The notes: generated by a model from the letters alone, not told the origin. A stretch of DNA of 64,000 bases from Citrobacter werkmanii NBRC 105721 (GCA_000759755.1 BBMW01000009.1:372001-436000); one strand, 5' to 3'. Shown: positions 1 through 10,413, counted from the stretch's first letter. A program made the numbers and translations.

Positions 1-1
1 G

Positions 2-919
2 ACTGGTGTGTTTATTTCAGGAGTTTCTTTAGGTCACGCCGCCGACTGGCCGCGTCAGATCACCGACAGCCGTGGCACGCATACGCTGGAGCATAAGCCG
101 CAGCGCATTGTCTCCACCAGCGTAACCCTCACCGGCTCGCTGCTGGCGATTGATGCCCCTGTCATCGCCAGCGGCGCCACCACGCCGAACAACCGCATTG
201 GCGATGCGCAGGGCTTTTTACGTCAATGGAGCGACGTGGCCAGGGAACGCAAACTCAGCCGTCTGTACATCGGCGAACCGAGCGCTGAGGCCGTAGCGGC
301 ACAAATGCCGGATCTGATTCTAATCAGCGCTACCGGCGGCGACTCCGCCCTCGCGCTATACGATCAGCTTTCCACCATCGCACCCACACTTATCATCAAC
401 TACGACGACAAAAGCTGGCAGTCGCTGCTGACGCAACTGGGTGAAATTACCGGTCAGGAACAACAGGCAGCGGCACGTATTGCCGAATTTGATAAGCAAC
501 TGCAAGCGGTTAAGCAACGTATCACCCTGCCACCACAGCCGGTCAGCGCGCTGGTGTATACCGCCGCGGCGCACAGTGCCAATCTTTGGACGCCTGAGTC
601 GGCGCAGGGCAAGCTGATGGAACAGTTAGGTTTCACGCTGGCCCCGTTGCCTGCTGGTTTGCACACCAGCCAGAGTCAGGGCAAACGCCACGATATCATC
701 CAGCTTGGCGGTGAAAATCTGGCGGCAGGCCTGAACGGCGAAGCGCTGTTCCTGTTTGCTGGCGACAGCAAAGATGCCGACGCCATTTATGCCAATCCGC
801 TTCTGGCGCATCTGCCAGCCGTGCAAAATAAACGTGTTTACGCCCTGGGCACGGAAACCTTCCGTCTCGACTACTACAGCGCGACGCAGCTGTTGCAACG
901 TCTGTCGGCTCTCTTTTAA
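2..919 (+). CDS. fepB: Ferric-enterobactin periplasmic binding protein FepB (5' end missing)
   Basis: Periplasmic substrate-binding protein that takes ferric enterobactin from FepA and hands it to the FepDG/FepC importer. The reading frame is open from base 2, so the start codon and most of the signal peptide lie outside the window. What remains starts with the end of a signal peptide (cleavage probably after HAA, before DWPRQ) followed by a full-length mature protein of about 295 residues. It matches E. coli FepB almost throughout, including the stretch [18 protein letters not shown] and the C-terminus. The GTG at base 8 is inside the signal peptide and is not the true start. It converges with entS, with a REP element in the gap. 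Confidence 0.96.
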   Translation, partial: TGVFISGVSLGHAADWPRQITDSRGTHTLEHKPQRIVSTSVTLTGSLLAIDAPVIASGATTPNNRIGDAQGFLRQWSDVARERKLSRLYIGEPSAEAVAAQMPDLILISATGGDSALALYDQLSTIAPTLIINYDDKSWQSLLTQLGEITGQEQQAAARIAEFDKQLQAVKQRITLPPQPVSALVYTAAAHSANLWTPESAQGKLMEQLGFTLAPLPAGLHTSQSQGKRHDIIQLGGENLAAGLNGEALFLFAGDSKDADAIYANPLLAHLPAVQNKRVYALGTETFRLDYYSATQLLQRLSALF

Positions 920-926
920 AAGCCAG

Positions 927-958
927 CGCCGGATGCGGCTAACGCCCTATCCGGCCTG
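927..958. repeat. REP (palindromic unit) element
   Basis: Imperfect palindrome with arms GCCGGAT (928-934) and ATCCGGC (949-955) around a GCGGC...GCC core, the usual form of an enterobacterial repetitive extragenic palindrome. It lies between the convergent 3' ends of fepB and entS, where REPs typically stabilise mRNA ends or act in termination. Only this single unit is seen. Confidence 0.8.
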
Positions 959-980
959 CAAACCGTAAAGCATAACGCCA

Positions 981-2216
981 TCAGGCATTCACTGGCATTT
1001 GCCGGAATCGACGTAGTTCCCCCAGCAACAGCAGCAGTAGCAGACCAACAATCACCAGCCCAAATCCACTCACGCTTGCCGAGGCGACGGGCGTCATCAT
1101 CGCCCCCAAACCGCCTAACAGCGCCGCGCCAATCGCATCCCCGGTGACGTTCTGCGCCGTCCACAAACCGTTAATTCGCCCGAGCATCGCTTCTGGCGTT
1201 TGCGTCTGTAACAGGGTGTACTGCAACAAAGAACTAACCGCACTTAACCAACCGAACAGCGCCAGGCAGACTACCCCAAGCTCCCAGACCGGCATCAAGC
1301 CAAACAGGCCGATAGCCAGGAACGAAGCCACGGTAGAACCCAGCATGATCAGTCCCGGACGAACGCTGTGCGCTAGCTGTCCGCTGGTCAATGCCCCCAC
1401 CGCCGCGCCAAGAGGAATAGCCGCATACAGCAAACCTATTTGCGCGCTCGACATCTGCCAGTTAATCGCCAGCGCCGGATACAGCACGCGCACGGCGCTC
1501 GCCATGGTCAACAAGCCCCCGAGCAACGCAATGCCGCCAATCAGCGGACTGGCGAGCAAAAAGCGAAATGCTGCCAGCAGCGATTTCAGCGGATGCTCGC
1601 GCGGCTGCGGCGGTGGAGGTAACGCGGGAAGGCTCAATAGAGGCAGTAAGGTTATGAACGTGCCTGCCGCCGCCAGCCCGTAGTTCCAGGCCACGCCGCC
1701 GGTCGCCAGCAGCACTCCGCCAAGCATCGGCGAAATGACCGAACCCAAACGCACCGTCAGCATGGTAATCGCCCCGGCCTGCATCAGGTTTTCCCGCCCG
1801 ACCAACGCCGGCGTTGCTGCCAGCAAAGCTGTCACGCCCAGCGAGGCAAAGAAACCGTCCCATAAACCAAGCAGATAAATCGCCAGTAACGACGGTTCGG
1901 GCAGCAGCGCATTCAGACACAAACCAATAAAGCCGATGCCACAGGTTCCACGCGCCAACAGGATCACTTTTTTACGCTCATAGCGGTCGGCCAGTACGCC
2001 GCCAACCATCAGGCCAATAAACATCGCGCTGCCGGTCAACGTCACCGACAAACCGACTTGCCAGGTCGATTGGGTCATCATCTGGATCTGTACCGGAACC
2101 GCCACACCGAGCAGCCCCAAAGAGACAATGGAAATAAAACGAGCGAGGAAGACGGCGCGAAATGCAGGGTGGGTCTTTAACAGGCTGAGATTAAGCAGCC
2201 AGGATTGTCGATTCAT
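981..2216 (-). CDS. entS: Enterobactin exporter EntS (MFS)
   Basis: Major facilitator transporter of 411 residues (E. coli EntS 416) that exports enterobactin across the inner membrane. About twelve hydrophobic segments are visible. The MFS signature after the second helix reads [12 protein letters not shown], with a conserved RXGG-type loop before it. The gene is divergent from fepD and shares a 109-bp Fur-controlled intergenic region with it, as in E. coli, and it converges on fepB. The start used here, MNRQSWLLN, aligns with the E. coli start. No disruption seen. Confidence 0.95.
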   Translation of the reverse strand: MNRQSWLLNLSLLKTHPAFRAVFLARFISIVSLGLLGVAVPVQIQMMTQSTWQVGLSVTLTGSAMFIGLMVGGVLADRYERKKVILLARGTCGIGFIGLCLNALLPEPSLLAIYLLGLWDGFFASLGVTALLAATPALVGRENLMQAGAITMLTVRLGSVISPMLGGVLLATGGVAWNYGLAAAGTFITLLPLLSLPALPPPPQPREHPLKSLLAAFRFLLASPLIGGIALLGGLLTMASAVRVLYPALAINWQMSSAQIGLLYAAIPLGAAVGALTSGQLAHSVRPGLIMLGSTVASFLAIGLFGLMPVWELGVVCLALFGWLSAVSSLLQYTLLQTQTPEAMLGRINGLWTAQNVTGDAIGAALLGGLGAMMTPVASASVSGFGLVIVGLLLLLLLGELRRFRQMPVNA

Positions 2217-2288
2217 TACAGAGCCTTACCAGGTACTTTTTCAATATCCATTCGATGGCTGCACATGCTAACATATCCAAATAAGATC

Positions 2289-2313
2289 GATAACGATAAT
2301 TACTATCATTATC
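2289..2313. promoter_or_regulatory. Fur-binding region, entS/fepDGC divergent promoter
   Basis: Two overlapping 19-bp windows (2289-2307 and 2295-2313) fit the Fur consensus built from GATAAT/ATTATC hexamers: GATAAC, GATAAT, then TATCATTATC. The site lies 13 bp before the fepD ATG at 2326 and about 73 bp from entS, so iron-bound Fur there would block both promoters. The equivalent E. coli entS-fepD intergenic region is a known Fur target; binding here is inferred from sequence. Confidence 0.87.
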
Positions 2314-2325
2314 AGGGAAGTTGAT

Positions 2326-3333
2326 ATGTCATGCTCTGTTTCCGCGACACGCGCCTTCGCCGTGCCCGGACTATTGTTATTACTTGTTCTCACCACGGTA
2401 TTAAGTCTGGTTATTGGCGCAAAATCGCTACCTGCCTCCGTGGTGCTGGACGCACTCTCCGGCAGTTGCCAAAGCGCGGATTGCACCATCGTGCTGGACG
2501 CGCGACTGCCACGCACGCTGGCAGGACTGCTCGCCGGCGGCGCGTTGGGTCTGGCGGGCGCATTAATGCAAACGCTCACGCGTAACCCGCTCGCCGATCC
2601 GGGGATCCTTGGCGTTAACTCTGGCGCCAGCTTCGCCATCGTGCTGGGCGCGTCGCTGTTCGGTTTCTCTTCGCCACAGGAACAATTGCTGATGGCTTTT
2701 GCCGGGGCGCTGGCCGCCTCGCTGATTGTGGCGTTTACCGGTAGCCAGGGCGGTGGGCAACTCAGCCCGGTACGACTGACGCTGGCGGGCGTTGCGCTGG
2801 GTGCAGTGCTCGAGGGGCTATCCACCGGCATCGCCCTACTCAACCCGGACGTCTACGATCAGTTGCGTTTCTGGCAGGCCGGTTCCCTGGATATCCGCAG
2901 CCTGCAGACGCTGAAGGTAGTACTGTTGCCGGTACTGATTGCCGCGGCTGTCGCATTGTTCCTCAGCCGTGCCCTGAATAGCCTGAGTCTCGGCAGTGAC
3001 ACCGCAACCGCGCTTGGCAGTAAAGTCGCTCGTACGCAGTTTATCGGCCTGCTGGCGATCACTGTCCTGTGCGGCAGCGCGACCGCGATTGTTGGTCCTA
3101 TCGCCTTTATCGGCCTGATGATGCCGCATATGGCGCGCTGGCTGGTAGGCGCCGATCACCGCTGGTCATTGCCCGTCACTCTGCTGGCAACCCCCTCTCT
3201 ACTGTTAATTGCCGATATTATCGGTCGTGTGATTGTCCCCGGTGAGCTGCGTGTTTCGGTGGTCAGCGCGTTTATCGGCGCGCCGGTGCTTATCTTTTTG
3301 GTACGCCGTAAATCGCGCGGGGGTGGCGCATGA
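2326..3333 (+). CDS. fepD: Ferric-enterobactin ABC permease FepD
   Basis: Inner-membrane permease of 335 residues (E. coli 334) of the FecCD/BtuC family, forming the translocation channel with FepG. Multiple transmembrane segments are visible. The family signature RLPRTLAGLLAGGALGLAG is near residue 65 and the NPLADPGILG loop near 90. The start is supported by a GGGAAG Shine-Dalgarno about 7 bp before ATG. The stop overlaps the fepG start by 4 bp, so the two are translationally coupled. First gene of fepDGC, directly downstream of the Fur site. Confidence 0.96.
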   Translation: MSCSVSATRAFAVPGLLLLLVLTTVLSLVIGAKSLPASVVLDALSGSCQSADCTIVLDARLPRTLAGLLAGGALGLAGALMQTLTRNPLADPGILGVNSGASFAIVLGASLFGFSSPQEQLLMAFAGALAASLIVAFTGSQGGGQLSPVRLTLAGVALGAVLEGLSTGIALLNPDVYDQLRFWQAGSLDIRSLQTLKVVLLPVLIAAAVALFLSRALNSLSLGSDTATALGSKVARTQFIGLLAITVLCGSATAIVGPIAFIGLMMPHMARWLVGADHRWSLPVTLLATPSLLLIADIIGRVIVPGELRVSVVSAFIGAPVLIFLVRRKSRGGGA

Positions 3334-4322
3334 TGCATCGCTCACGTCGCCTGATCATCAGCAGCATGCTGCTGGTTGTAGGTTGTCTCGTCGTTGGATT
3401 GTGGAGCCTGCGTAGCGGGGTCGTTACGCTGGAAACTCAGCAAATTATTGCCGCTCTGTTCGGCGATGCGCCGCGCAGTATTACGCTGGTGGTAACCGAA
3501 TGGCGTTTGCCACGCGTGCTCATGGCGCTATTGATTGGCGCGGCACTGGGCGTGAGCGGCGCAATATTTCAGTCGCTGATGCGCAACCCGTTGGGCAGCC
3601 CGGATGTGATGGGTTTCAATACCGGTGCCTGGAGCGGTGTACTGGTGGCAATGGTGCTGTTCGGCCAGCATCTCACCGCTATCGCACTGGCGGCTATGCT
3701 GGGTGGGATCCTGACTTCACTGGTAGTCTGGGCGCTCGCCTGGCGTAATGGTATCGACACCTTCCGGCTAATTATTATTGGTATTGGCATACGCGCTATG
3801 CTGGTGGCGTTCAACACCTGGCTGCTACTGAAAGCATCATTAGAAACCGCGTTAACAGCCGGACTGTGGAACGCCGGATCGCTCAATGGCCTGACCTGGG
3901 CCAAGACCTGGCCTTCTGCCCCGCTGATTATTGTGATGCTGGTGTGCGCCACACTGCTGGTGCGCCGGATGCGTTTACTGGAAATGGGTGATGACAGCGC
4001 CTGTGCGCTTGGCGTCAGCGTTGAGCGTTCGCGTCTGATGATGATGCTGGTCGCCGTGGTACTGACCGCCGCCGCCACCGCGCTGGCAGGTCCAATTTCC
4101 TTTATTGCTCTCGTCGCCCCGCATATTGCGCGTCGACTTAGCGGCACATCCCGCTGGGGATTAACCCTGTCAGCGCTGTGCGGCGCATTGCTGCTGCTGA
4201 TGGCGGATTTATGCGCCCAACAGCTGTTTATGCCTTATCAGCTTCCGGTGGGCGTTGTCACCGTAAGCCTCGGCGGTGTTTATCTTATCGTCTTGTTAAT
4301 TCAGGAGTCCCGCAAAAAATGA
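3330..4322 (+). CDS. fepG: Ferric-enterobactin ABC permease FepG
   Basis: Second channel subunit, 330 residues, same FecCD family as FepD and same length as E. coli FepG. The family motifs WRLPRVLMALLIGAALG (about residue 58) and MRNPLGSPDVMG (about 85) are clear, with many hydrophobic helices. It starts inside the end of fepD (ATGA overlap) and its TGA overlaps the fepC ATG in the same way, so fepDGC reads as one coupled operon. Confidence 0.96.
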   Translation: MMHRSRRLIISSMLLVVGCLVVGLWSLRSGVVTLETQQIIAALFGDAPRSITLVVTEWRLPRVLMALLIGAALGVSGAIFQSLMRNPLGSPDVMGFNTGAWSGVLVAMVLFGQHLTAIALAAMLGGILTSLVVWALAWRNGIDTFRLIIIGIGIRAMLVAFNTWLLLKASLETALTAGLWNAGSLNGLTWAKTWPSAPLIIVMLVCATLLVRRMRLLEMGDDSACALGVSVERSRLMMMLVAVVLTAAATALAGPISFIALVAPHIARRLSGTSRWGLTLSALCGALLLLMADLCAQQLFMPYQLPVGVVTVSLGGVYLIVLLIQESRKK

Positions 4323-5116
4323 TCGAATCAGTTGCCCGTTTGCGCGGCGACCAGTTAACACTGGGTTATGGCAAGTTTACCGTAGCGGAAAACCTCAATG
4401 TGTCGATTCCCGACGGTCACTTTACTGCGATCATTGGGCCAAACGGCTGCGGGAAATCAACGCTACTACGTACACTGAGTCGTCTGATGGCACCCGCACA
4501 CGGCAAGGTTTGGCTCGACGGTGAGCATATTCAGCACTATGCCAGCAAAGAGGTCGCTCGCAGAATAGGTTTGCTGGCGCAAAACGCCACCACGCCGGGC
4601 GATATTACCGTACAGGAGCTGGTTGCTCGCGGGCGTTACCCACATCAGCCGCTGTTTACCCGCTGGCGGCAAGAAGATGAAATCGCGGTAAACACAGCGA
4701 TGCAGGCCACAGGGATCACGCATCTGGCGGCGCAAAGTGTAGATACTCTTTCCGGCGGGCAACGTCAGCGCGCATGGATTGCAATGGTACTGGCGCAGGA
4801 AACATCGATTATGTTGCTCGATGAACCCACCACCTGGCTGGATATCAGCCATCAGATTGATCTGCTGGAGCTGCTCAGTGAACTCAACCGGGAGAAGGGT
4901 TACACGCTGGCTGCCGTTCTGCACGACCTCAATCAGGCCTGTCGCTACGCCACGCATCTGATTGCGCTTCGTGACGGAAAAATTATTGCCGAGGGGGCAC
5001 CGAAGGAGATTGTTACTGCGGAGCTTATCGAAAAAATCTATGGATTACGCTGTATGATTATCGACGATCCAGTTGCCGGCACGCCGTTAGTGGTGCCACT
5101 AGGGCGCAACAAATAG
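4319..5116 (+). CDS. fepC: Ferric-enterobactin ABC ATPase FepC
   Basis: Cytoplasmic ATPase that powers FepDG. From the ATG at 4319 it is 265 residues, against 271 in E. coli; the C-terminus ends GRNK and lacks the last few residues of the E. coli protein. The Walker A motif GPNGCGKS is at residues 40-47, the ABC signature LSGGQ at 144-148, and Walker B LLDEP at 166-170, with the switch histidine in VLHDLNQ. An in-frame upstream start at 4178 would run through fepG and is rejected; the ATG at 4319 overlaps the fepG stop by 4 bp and begins MIESVARLRG, matching E. coli. Confidence 0.96.
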   Translation: MIESVARLRGDQLTLGYGKFTVAENLNVSIPDGHFTAIIGPNGCGKSTLLRTLSRLMAPAHGKVWLDGEHIQHYASKEVARRIGLLAQNATTPGDITVQELVARGRYPHQPLFTRWRQEDEIAVNTAMQATGITHLAAQSVDTLSGGQRQRAWIAMVLAQETSIMLLDEPTTWLDISHQIDLLELLSELNREKGYTLAAVLHDLNQACRYATHLIALRDGKIIAEGAPKEIVTAELIEKIYGLRCMIIDDPVAGTPLVVPLGRNK

Positions 5117-5126
5117 CGAGATTTAA

Positions 5127-5153
5127 CGTATGGCGACTGCCCGCCGCCATACG
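5127..5153. terminator. Hairpin between convergent fepC and fepE
   Basis: Nine-base-pair perfect stem (CGTATGGCG at 5127-5135 with CGCCATACG at 5145-5153) and a 9-nt loop, 10 bp after the fepC stop and 8 bp before the fepE stop. No run of T follows on either strand, so it may be a weak or Rho-assisted bidirectional terminator, or only an mRNA-stabilising structure. Confidence 0.45.
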
Positions 5154-5161
5154 CCAATTAA

Positions 5162-6295
5162 TCACACCAGTTGCTGATCAATAAACGTCATTTTTTGCTT
5201 ACGCGACACCATGGCGTAGTTCAGCAGAACGCCACCACAGGCCACCATACCACCCAGTAACGCCGCCAGAATAACGATCATCGATTTAGCCGGACCATCT
5301 TTATGCACTGGCAGCGAAGGTGAAAGCTGATATTTAAACGGCGTAAATTTTACGTCACTCACATTCATCGCTAACAGTTGATCAACGTGATATTGGCGGT
5401 TACGTAATTCTCCGTTAATCTCCGCAACATCTGTTACTGATTTTTCTATTTCTAATTTACGCGAGATACCGTCAGCGCCCAGTGAAATAGAGAAATCAGG
5501 GTCATCTTTCACCGCCTGGCCATTACTGTAGACCGGCTTTTTAATCCCGGCGGCATTCGCAATTTCCAGGGAGTAGTTGAGTCGCTGGATATTTGCTTCC
5601 ATCTGGTTTTTGAGCCTGACGCGATCCATCGCCAATTTTTCTTTCTCATAACTGGTTTTGATGAACAGTTTATTGCGAATATCTTCCAACGTTTCTTTCA
5701 CTACAATATCAGAAATATATCGGATATATCCCTGTAGCACAGACTGGGCTTCTTCGGCCTGAGGGGCGGTAAAGCTCAGGGTCCACGCGGTATACAGCGA
5801 GGTCTCATTCTTCTTACCGACATTGGCGTCAACCGCGGTCATTTTTTCACTGAGCCTGACGATTGCGCGGTGCAGGTCCATTTCGTCAATATCAGCGCCT
5901 TTCAATTGATCCATCACATAGGGTGAAGAACGCAGATAATCTTCTAACAATGAGGGTGACTGGAATTTTTTGATAAACAGGTTAAACACATCCCCACGGC
6001 TAACGCCAATATCCATATCCAGTACGCGCAATTTGGTCAACGTATTCTCGAGGTTCTGCCACTGAACCGGTTCTGCTGGGGTCACGATGGCCTGACTGGT
6101 CCATTTTTGCGGCAGCAGGAAAGAGACCAGGATACCCACGCAGGCAAAGGCGAAAACGGTAGCCACAATTTTCGTCCTGGCGCGCCATAAGATTTCGATC
6201 AGGTTAACCAAATCTATTTCGTTGGCGTTTACCGCAGGCTGAGGATAGGCAGTAAATTCCGAAACGTTGTCTTGCTTAATATTTAATGATGACAT
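5162..6295 (-). CDS. fepE: Wzz-family polysaccharide chain-length regulator FepE
   Basis: 377 residues, the same length as E. coli FepE. Two membrane segments flank a large periplasmic domain: about residues 38-58 (IVATVFAFACVGILVSFLL) and 341-363 (MIVILAALLGGMVACGGVLL), the Wzz/polysaccharide co-polymerase layout. In Salmonella FepE sets very long O-antigen chains; despite the name it is not an iron transporter. It lies downstream of entF on the same strand with a 227-bp gap that contains a hairpin, and it converges on fepC. Whether this strain makes an O-antigen that FepE acts on cannot be told from here. Confidence 0.93.
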   Translation of the reverse strand: MSSLNIKQDNVSEFTAYPQPAVNANEIDLVNLIEILWRARTKIVATVFAFACVGILVSFLLPQKWTSQAIVTPAEPVQWQNLENTLTKLRVLDMDIGVSRGDVFNLFIKKFQSPSLLEDYLRSSPYVMDQLKGADIDEMDLHRAIVRLSEKMTAVDANVGKKNETSLYTAWTLSFTAPQAEEAQSVLQGYIRYISDIVVKETLEDIRNKLFIKTSYEKEKLAMDRVRLKNQMEANIQRLNYSLEIANAAGIKKPVYSNGQAVKDDPDFSISLGADGISRKLEIEKSVTDVAEINGELRNRQYHVDQLLAMNVSDVKFTPFKYQLSPSLPVHKDGPAKSMIVILAALLGGMVACGGVLLNYAMVSRKQKMTFIDQQLV

Positions 6296-6455
6296 GTTGC
6301 GTGACCTGAAAACTTTCCCATAAGAAAAACACTCCCGTGGGAGAAGTCTACCAGCTAGTCAGAATTATCCGAAACTTTCTTTACGCATCAGCCCCTACCA
6401 AAAATTATATTCGGAATTTATTCACTCTCCTTGCCAACCCATCACACAGTAAAGT

Positions 6456-6493
6456 AACAACCCCACAACATGACGCTGCATTATGGGGTTGTT
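6456..6493 (-). terminator. Hairpin between entF and fepE
   Basis: Ten-base-pair stem (AACAACCCCA at 6456-6465 with TGGGGTTGTT at 6484-6493) and an 18-nt loop, about 30 bp downstream of the entF stop. The minus-strand sequence after the stem is only modestly T-rich (ACTTTACTG). It could end or attenuate the fes-ybdZ-entF transcript before fepE. Confidence 0.4.
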
Positions 6494-6522
6494 CGATCGC
6501 CGCAATAGCAAAAGTGACTTTG

Positions 6523-9500
6523 TTACACAGATTGATTAATCAGCGCATTAATTACAGGCCCTATCGTCTCAAAGGCGGTGGTAGAAATGATGTCGACATG
6601 CGCGCAGTCCTGACGATAAACATCCAGACTGGATATCCATGGTGACCAGCTACGTTCAGGGCTAACGTCCTGCGGTAATGTGCGTTCAGCAACAAACAAC
6701 GTAGCGTGGCCCGCAAAAGGTACGCTGTGGGCTGTGGTTAACAGGCGAACCGCATCGGTATAATTACCTTCGATAGCGTTGAATAACGCGTCAGACGCAT
6801 TGCCCTGCTGTGCGGCCAGAAACGCTTCACGTTCACGCTCGATCTCCGCCAGTACGGCAGGATCCAAGCCATTAGCCTCTTTTTCCTGCCAATTTTGCGT
6901 TTCCGGCGGCCAGGTATCCAGCAGCCCCAGAAAGGCAACTTTCTCACCCCGAGCGAGTAAACGCGCGGCAATCCCCTGCGCCAAAGTGCCTCCCAGTGAA
7001 TAACCTAATAAATAGTATGGGCCGTGAGGCTGCTGGTTAAGCAGCGTTGCCAGATGATGGTCACATACCGCATCGAGGTTTTCCGCCGTTTGCATGGGTC
7101 CATCCGGTCGCGGTGACTGAATGCCTATAATCGACCACTGTGGACTGAGGTAACGCGACAGCACGCTAAACTGCCAGGCAAAACCCGACGCCGGATGGAA
7201 GCAAAACAGCGTTGGGCCGTGACTTTCACGCAGCGGCAGCAGCGTCTCAAATCCCAGACGCTGCGACTGTTCATCATCCTGACTCTCCAGCAATGCGCTG
7301 AGTTGTTCAACAGTAGAAGCCACCATAATCTGACCAGGCGTCACCTGACGCTCAAAAACCCGGCTCAACTGCGCTGCCAGCTTCATCGCCAGCAACGAAT
7401 GACCACCAAGCGCAAAGAAGTCCGCCTCCACATCATTGACCTCACAATCCAGCAAGGCTGCAAAAGAGCGCGCAATGGTGGTTTCGATCCCTGGGCGCGG
7501 CGCACGTCCCGTTGTACGCGACGTTAGCTGAGGCATCGGTAGCGCTTTACGATCCAATTTACCGTTCGCGCTGAGCGGCAGCTCCGCCAGTTGCAACAAT
7601 ACCGTCGGCACCATATGCGCTGGCAGTTTTTCGCGCAGACTCTCCCGCAATCCAGATGTGTCCAGCGGTAAACCCGATTGCGACACCACATACCCCACCA
7701 GTTGACGCGCATCGCCGCCGGTCGCCGCTGCCTGATTAAATACGCAGGCATGGGCAACAGCATGCTCGACATCGGGCAGTTGCTGCATCACCCGATCAAT
7801 TTCCCCCAGTTCAATACGCTGTCCGCGAATTTTAAGCTGGTCATCGCTGCGCCCGAGATATTCCACCGCGCCATTTTCCAGCCAGCGGGCCACATCCCCG
7901 GTACGGTACATGCGTTCACCGGCATTAAACGGATCGGCGATAAAGCGGCTTGCCGTCAGATCCGCTCGTCCCAGATAGCCCTGCGCCAGTTGGATCCCCG
8001 TCAGGTATAGATCGCCCGCTACGCCGAAGGGCACCGGACGCATCATGGCATCAAGGATCCGCAAACCGGTGTTCCATACCGGATAACCAATCGGCACGCT
8101 GTTGCCGGTTACGGCGGCGAGCGCTTCCCCCCAGGCCGGATACCAGCTCACATCGACCGCCGCTTCGGTTGGCCCGTATAAATTGTGCAATGGCGCATGG
8201 GTCAACTGTTCCCACTCACGACATAAATCTGCAGGCAAGGCTTCGCCACTGCAGAATACCCGCTTCAGCGAGGCACAACTTTCCTGCGCAGTTTCCGGCG
8301 TCAATGACGCAATAAAAGCAGCCAGCATGGAAGGGACAAAGTGAGTGGTCGTCACCCCGTATTGGGCGAAGAATTGCTGCATCGCCAGCGGGTCGCGGTG
8401 TGCCTCAGGTTCCGCCATCACCAATTTTGCGCCGGCAATAAACGGCCAGAAAAATTCCCACACCGAGACATCAAAACTGCACGGCGTTTTTTGCGCCACC
8501 ACATCCTCTGCCGTCAGCGGATAGTGATTTTGCATCCACAGCAAACGGTTAACGATGGCCGTTTGCCCGACCATCACCCCTTTTGGTCTGCCGGTAGAAC
8601 CGGAAGTAAAAATAATATAGGCCGTATGATTAGGTTGAGAGAGGGCCAACGGCGCGGTATCACCCACAGGAAGCGGCGCGTTGTAGCACAGACTTTCCAG
8701 TCCTGGGATATCGCCAAAGCGCGCCAGTTGTTCATCGGTTGCGATCAACAATTTCGGCTTCGCGTCTTCGAGCATCATCCGCAGGCGATCGTCCGGGTAT
8801 CCGGTATCCAATGGTAGCCAGGCGGCGCCGGCTTCAACAATACCGTGCAGCGCCAGCGTCAGGAACACGGAACGCGGTAATGCTACCGCAACGCTGTCAC
8901 CTGGCTGTACGCCACGCGCACGCAGTAGCTGCGCCAGCGCCACAACCTGCTGGCGCATTTCGCGATAGCTTAACTGATAGCGAGCATCGGCCAGCGCCAG
9001 GGCATCCGGCGTTTTATCGGCCTGCTGTGCCACCAGCGCGCTCAGCGTAGTGGACGGGATCTCCACCGTCGTGTCGTTAATCTTCGCCAGCCGTTCATAC
9101 TCCGCTGGCAACAGCATCCCGGCCTCACTACAGCGTAGCGCCGGATTGTCGGCAAACTGTTCGATAAGCGCGGTTAAACGCGATGCGTGTTGCGCCAGCG
9201 TCGCGGCATCGTAACGCTGTTTATTGGCGAGGATTTCAATACTTAGCCCACCGTTTTCATCCGGGAATAGCGCCAGCTCAAGATCGTTGACCGGGCCTGT
9301 CGCCAGGGTATGGGTCTGCGCCTGAACGCCCGGAATATTCAGCTGATAATCGAATATTTTCACGTTCAGCACCGGGCCGAACAGCGGCTCGGCAGCGGCT
9401 GCACGCCCGCTATCGCGCACAATTTGTTCAGCGTCATAACGCTGATGTCGCCGCATTTTCTTCAACTGCCCTGCCAACCGCTGTGCCAGCGCAGGCAAGT

Positions 9501-10413
9501 TTTCTGCCGCATCCAACCTCACACCAAAGGGCAAAACGTTTAAAACCGGTCCGGTGGACGTGAGCGCCGCCGATCCCATACGCCGCATAAAAATAAACCC
9601 GGCGGCATAATCCATTCGGCTGCATAAACGCCCCAGCCACAACGCCACCAGCGCCAGGGCAAGATCTGCTCGCTGAACGTCAGGCATCCGTGCCGCAAGC
9701 TGACGGAACGCTCCTTCTGGCGCGGTTAGCTTCAGACGAATAATATCGGCACTGGCCGAACGACCCGGCAACGGTTTGTCCGACAACGAGGCCGGGGGCG
9801 GTAGTTGCTTGCGTTGCTCGGTCCAGTAAGCACCATCACGTTGCCAGGCATCGCTTTGACGATACTGTTGGTACTCTTCCACGACCTCGGCGAATGGCGT
9901 AAAAGGCGAGTCTGGCGTGGATTGTCCACACTGCCATGCGCGGTAAATGGCGGCTATCTGGCGGGTAATGGCCGGGAAACTGAAGCCATCAACCAGCAGA
10001 TGATGATAACGCTGATACCAGTACCATCGTTTATCTCCCACCTGAATGAGCTGATGGAAAACCAACGGTTTACCGCCATCAGCGCGTAAGTCCTGTTGCA
10101 GATCAGCCTGCATCAATGCGCGGGCTGCTTCATGTGGGTTGGCATTTTCACGTAGATCGAGAATTTCAGGTTGCGCAAAAGTGAGCGTAGGATCGACCCA
10201 TTGCCAGACCTCGCCGTTATCTTCGCTAAACCGCATCCGCAGGGTATCAGCCTGATCCAGACCGGCAACGATTGCCTTTGCCAGCAACGGCGCGTTCAGT
10301 TCACCGGTTAATTCTACATAGTGCGCAACGCTCCATGCCGAGGGCAAGGTGGAGAGTTTTTCCGCCATCCAGATCCCCGGCTGAGCCGCGACTAACGGTA
10401 AACGCTGAGTCAT
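6523..10413 (-). CDS. entF: Enterobactin synthase component F (serine NRPS module) EntF
   Basis: Nonribosomal peptide synthetase of 1296 residues (E. coli 1293) that activates serine and joins and cyclises three dihydroxybenzoyl-serines into enterobactin. Domains in order: condensation (1 to about 430, catalytic HHLLVDG at 137-143), adenylation (about 460-950, TSGSTGRPKG core), peptidyl carrier (GGHSLLAMK, phosphopantetheine serine S1006) and thioesterase (GYSLGG, nucleophile S1139, with a C-terminal histidine in CAHVD). All key residues are present. The start overlaps the ybdZ stop by 4 bp. EntD, encoded in this window, is the transferase that arms S1006. Confidence 0.97.
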   Translation of the reverse strand: MTQRLPLVAAQPGIWMAEKLSTLPSAWSVAHYVELTGELNAPLLAKAIVAGLDQADTLRMRFSEDNGEVWQWVDPTLTFAQPEILDLRENANPHEAARALMQADLQQDLRADGGKPLVFHQLIQVGDKRWYWYQRYHHLLVDGFSFPAITRQIAAIYRAWQCGQSTPDSPFTPFAEVVEEYQQYRQSDAWQRDGAYWTEQRKQLPPPASLSDKPLPGRSASADIIRLKLTAPEGAFRQLAARMPDVQRADLALALVALWLGRLCSRMDYAAGFIFMRRMGSAALTSTGPVLNVLPFGVRLDAAENLPALAQRLAGQLKKMRRHQRYDAEQIVRDSGRAAAAEPLFGPVLNVKIFDYQLNIPGVQAQTHTLATGPVNDLELALFPDENGGLSIEILANKQRYDAATLAQHASRLTALIEQFADNPALRCSEAGMLLPAEYERLAKINDTTVEIPSTTLSALVAQQADKTPDALALADARYQLSYREMRQQVVALAQLLRARGVQPGDSVAVALPRSVFLTLALHGIVEAGAAWLPLDTGYPDDRLRMMLEDAKPKLLIATDEQLARFGDIPGLESLCYNAPLPVGDTAPLALSQPNHTAYIIFTSGSTGRPKGVMVGQTAIVNRLLWMQNHYPLTAEDVVAQKTPCSFDVSVWEFFWPFIAGAKLVMAEPEAHRDPLAMQQFFAQYGVTTTHFVPSMLAAFIASLTPETAQESCASLKRVFCSGEALPADLCREWEQLTHAPLHNLYGPTEAAVDVSWYPAWGEALAAVTGNSVPIGYPVWNTGLRILDAMMRPVPFGVAGDLYLTGIQLAQGYLGRADLTASRFIADPFNAGERMYRTGDVARWLENGAVEYLGRSDDQLKIRGQRIELGEIDRVMQQLPDVEHAVAHACVFNQAAATGGDARQLVGYVVSQSGLPLDTSGLRESLREKLPAHMVPTVLLQLAELPLSANGKLDRKALPMPQLTSRTTGRAPRPGIETTIARSFAALLDCEVNDVEADFFALGGHSLLAMKLAAQLSRVFERQVTPGQIMVASTVEQLSALLESQDDEQSQRLGFETLLPLRESHGPTLFCFHPASGFAWQFSVLSRYLSPQWSIIGIQSPRPDGPMQTAENLDAVCDHHLATLLNQQPHGPYYLLGYSLGGTLAQGIAARLLARGEKVAFLGLLDTWPPETQNWQEKEANGLDPAVLAEIEREREAFLAAQQGNASDALFNAIEGNYTDAVRLLTTAHSVPFAGHATLFVAERTLPQDVSPERSWSPWISSLDVYRQDCAHVDIISTTAFETIGPVINALINQSV

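Noticed and set aside
2268-2843. 191-codon minus-strand frame over fepD
   Set aside because: It is antisense to fepD and crosses the Fur site; Ser/Ala/Pro-rich shadow translation.
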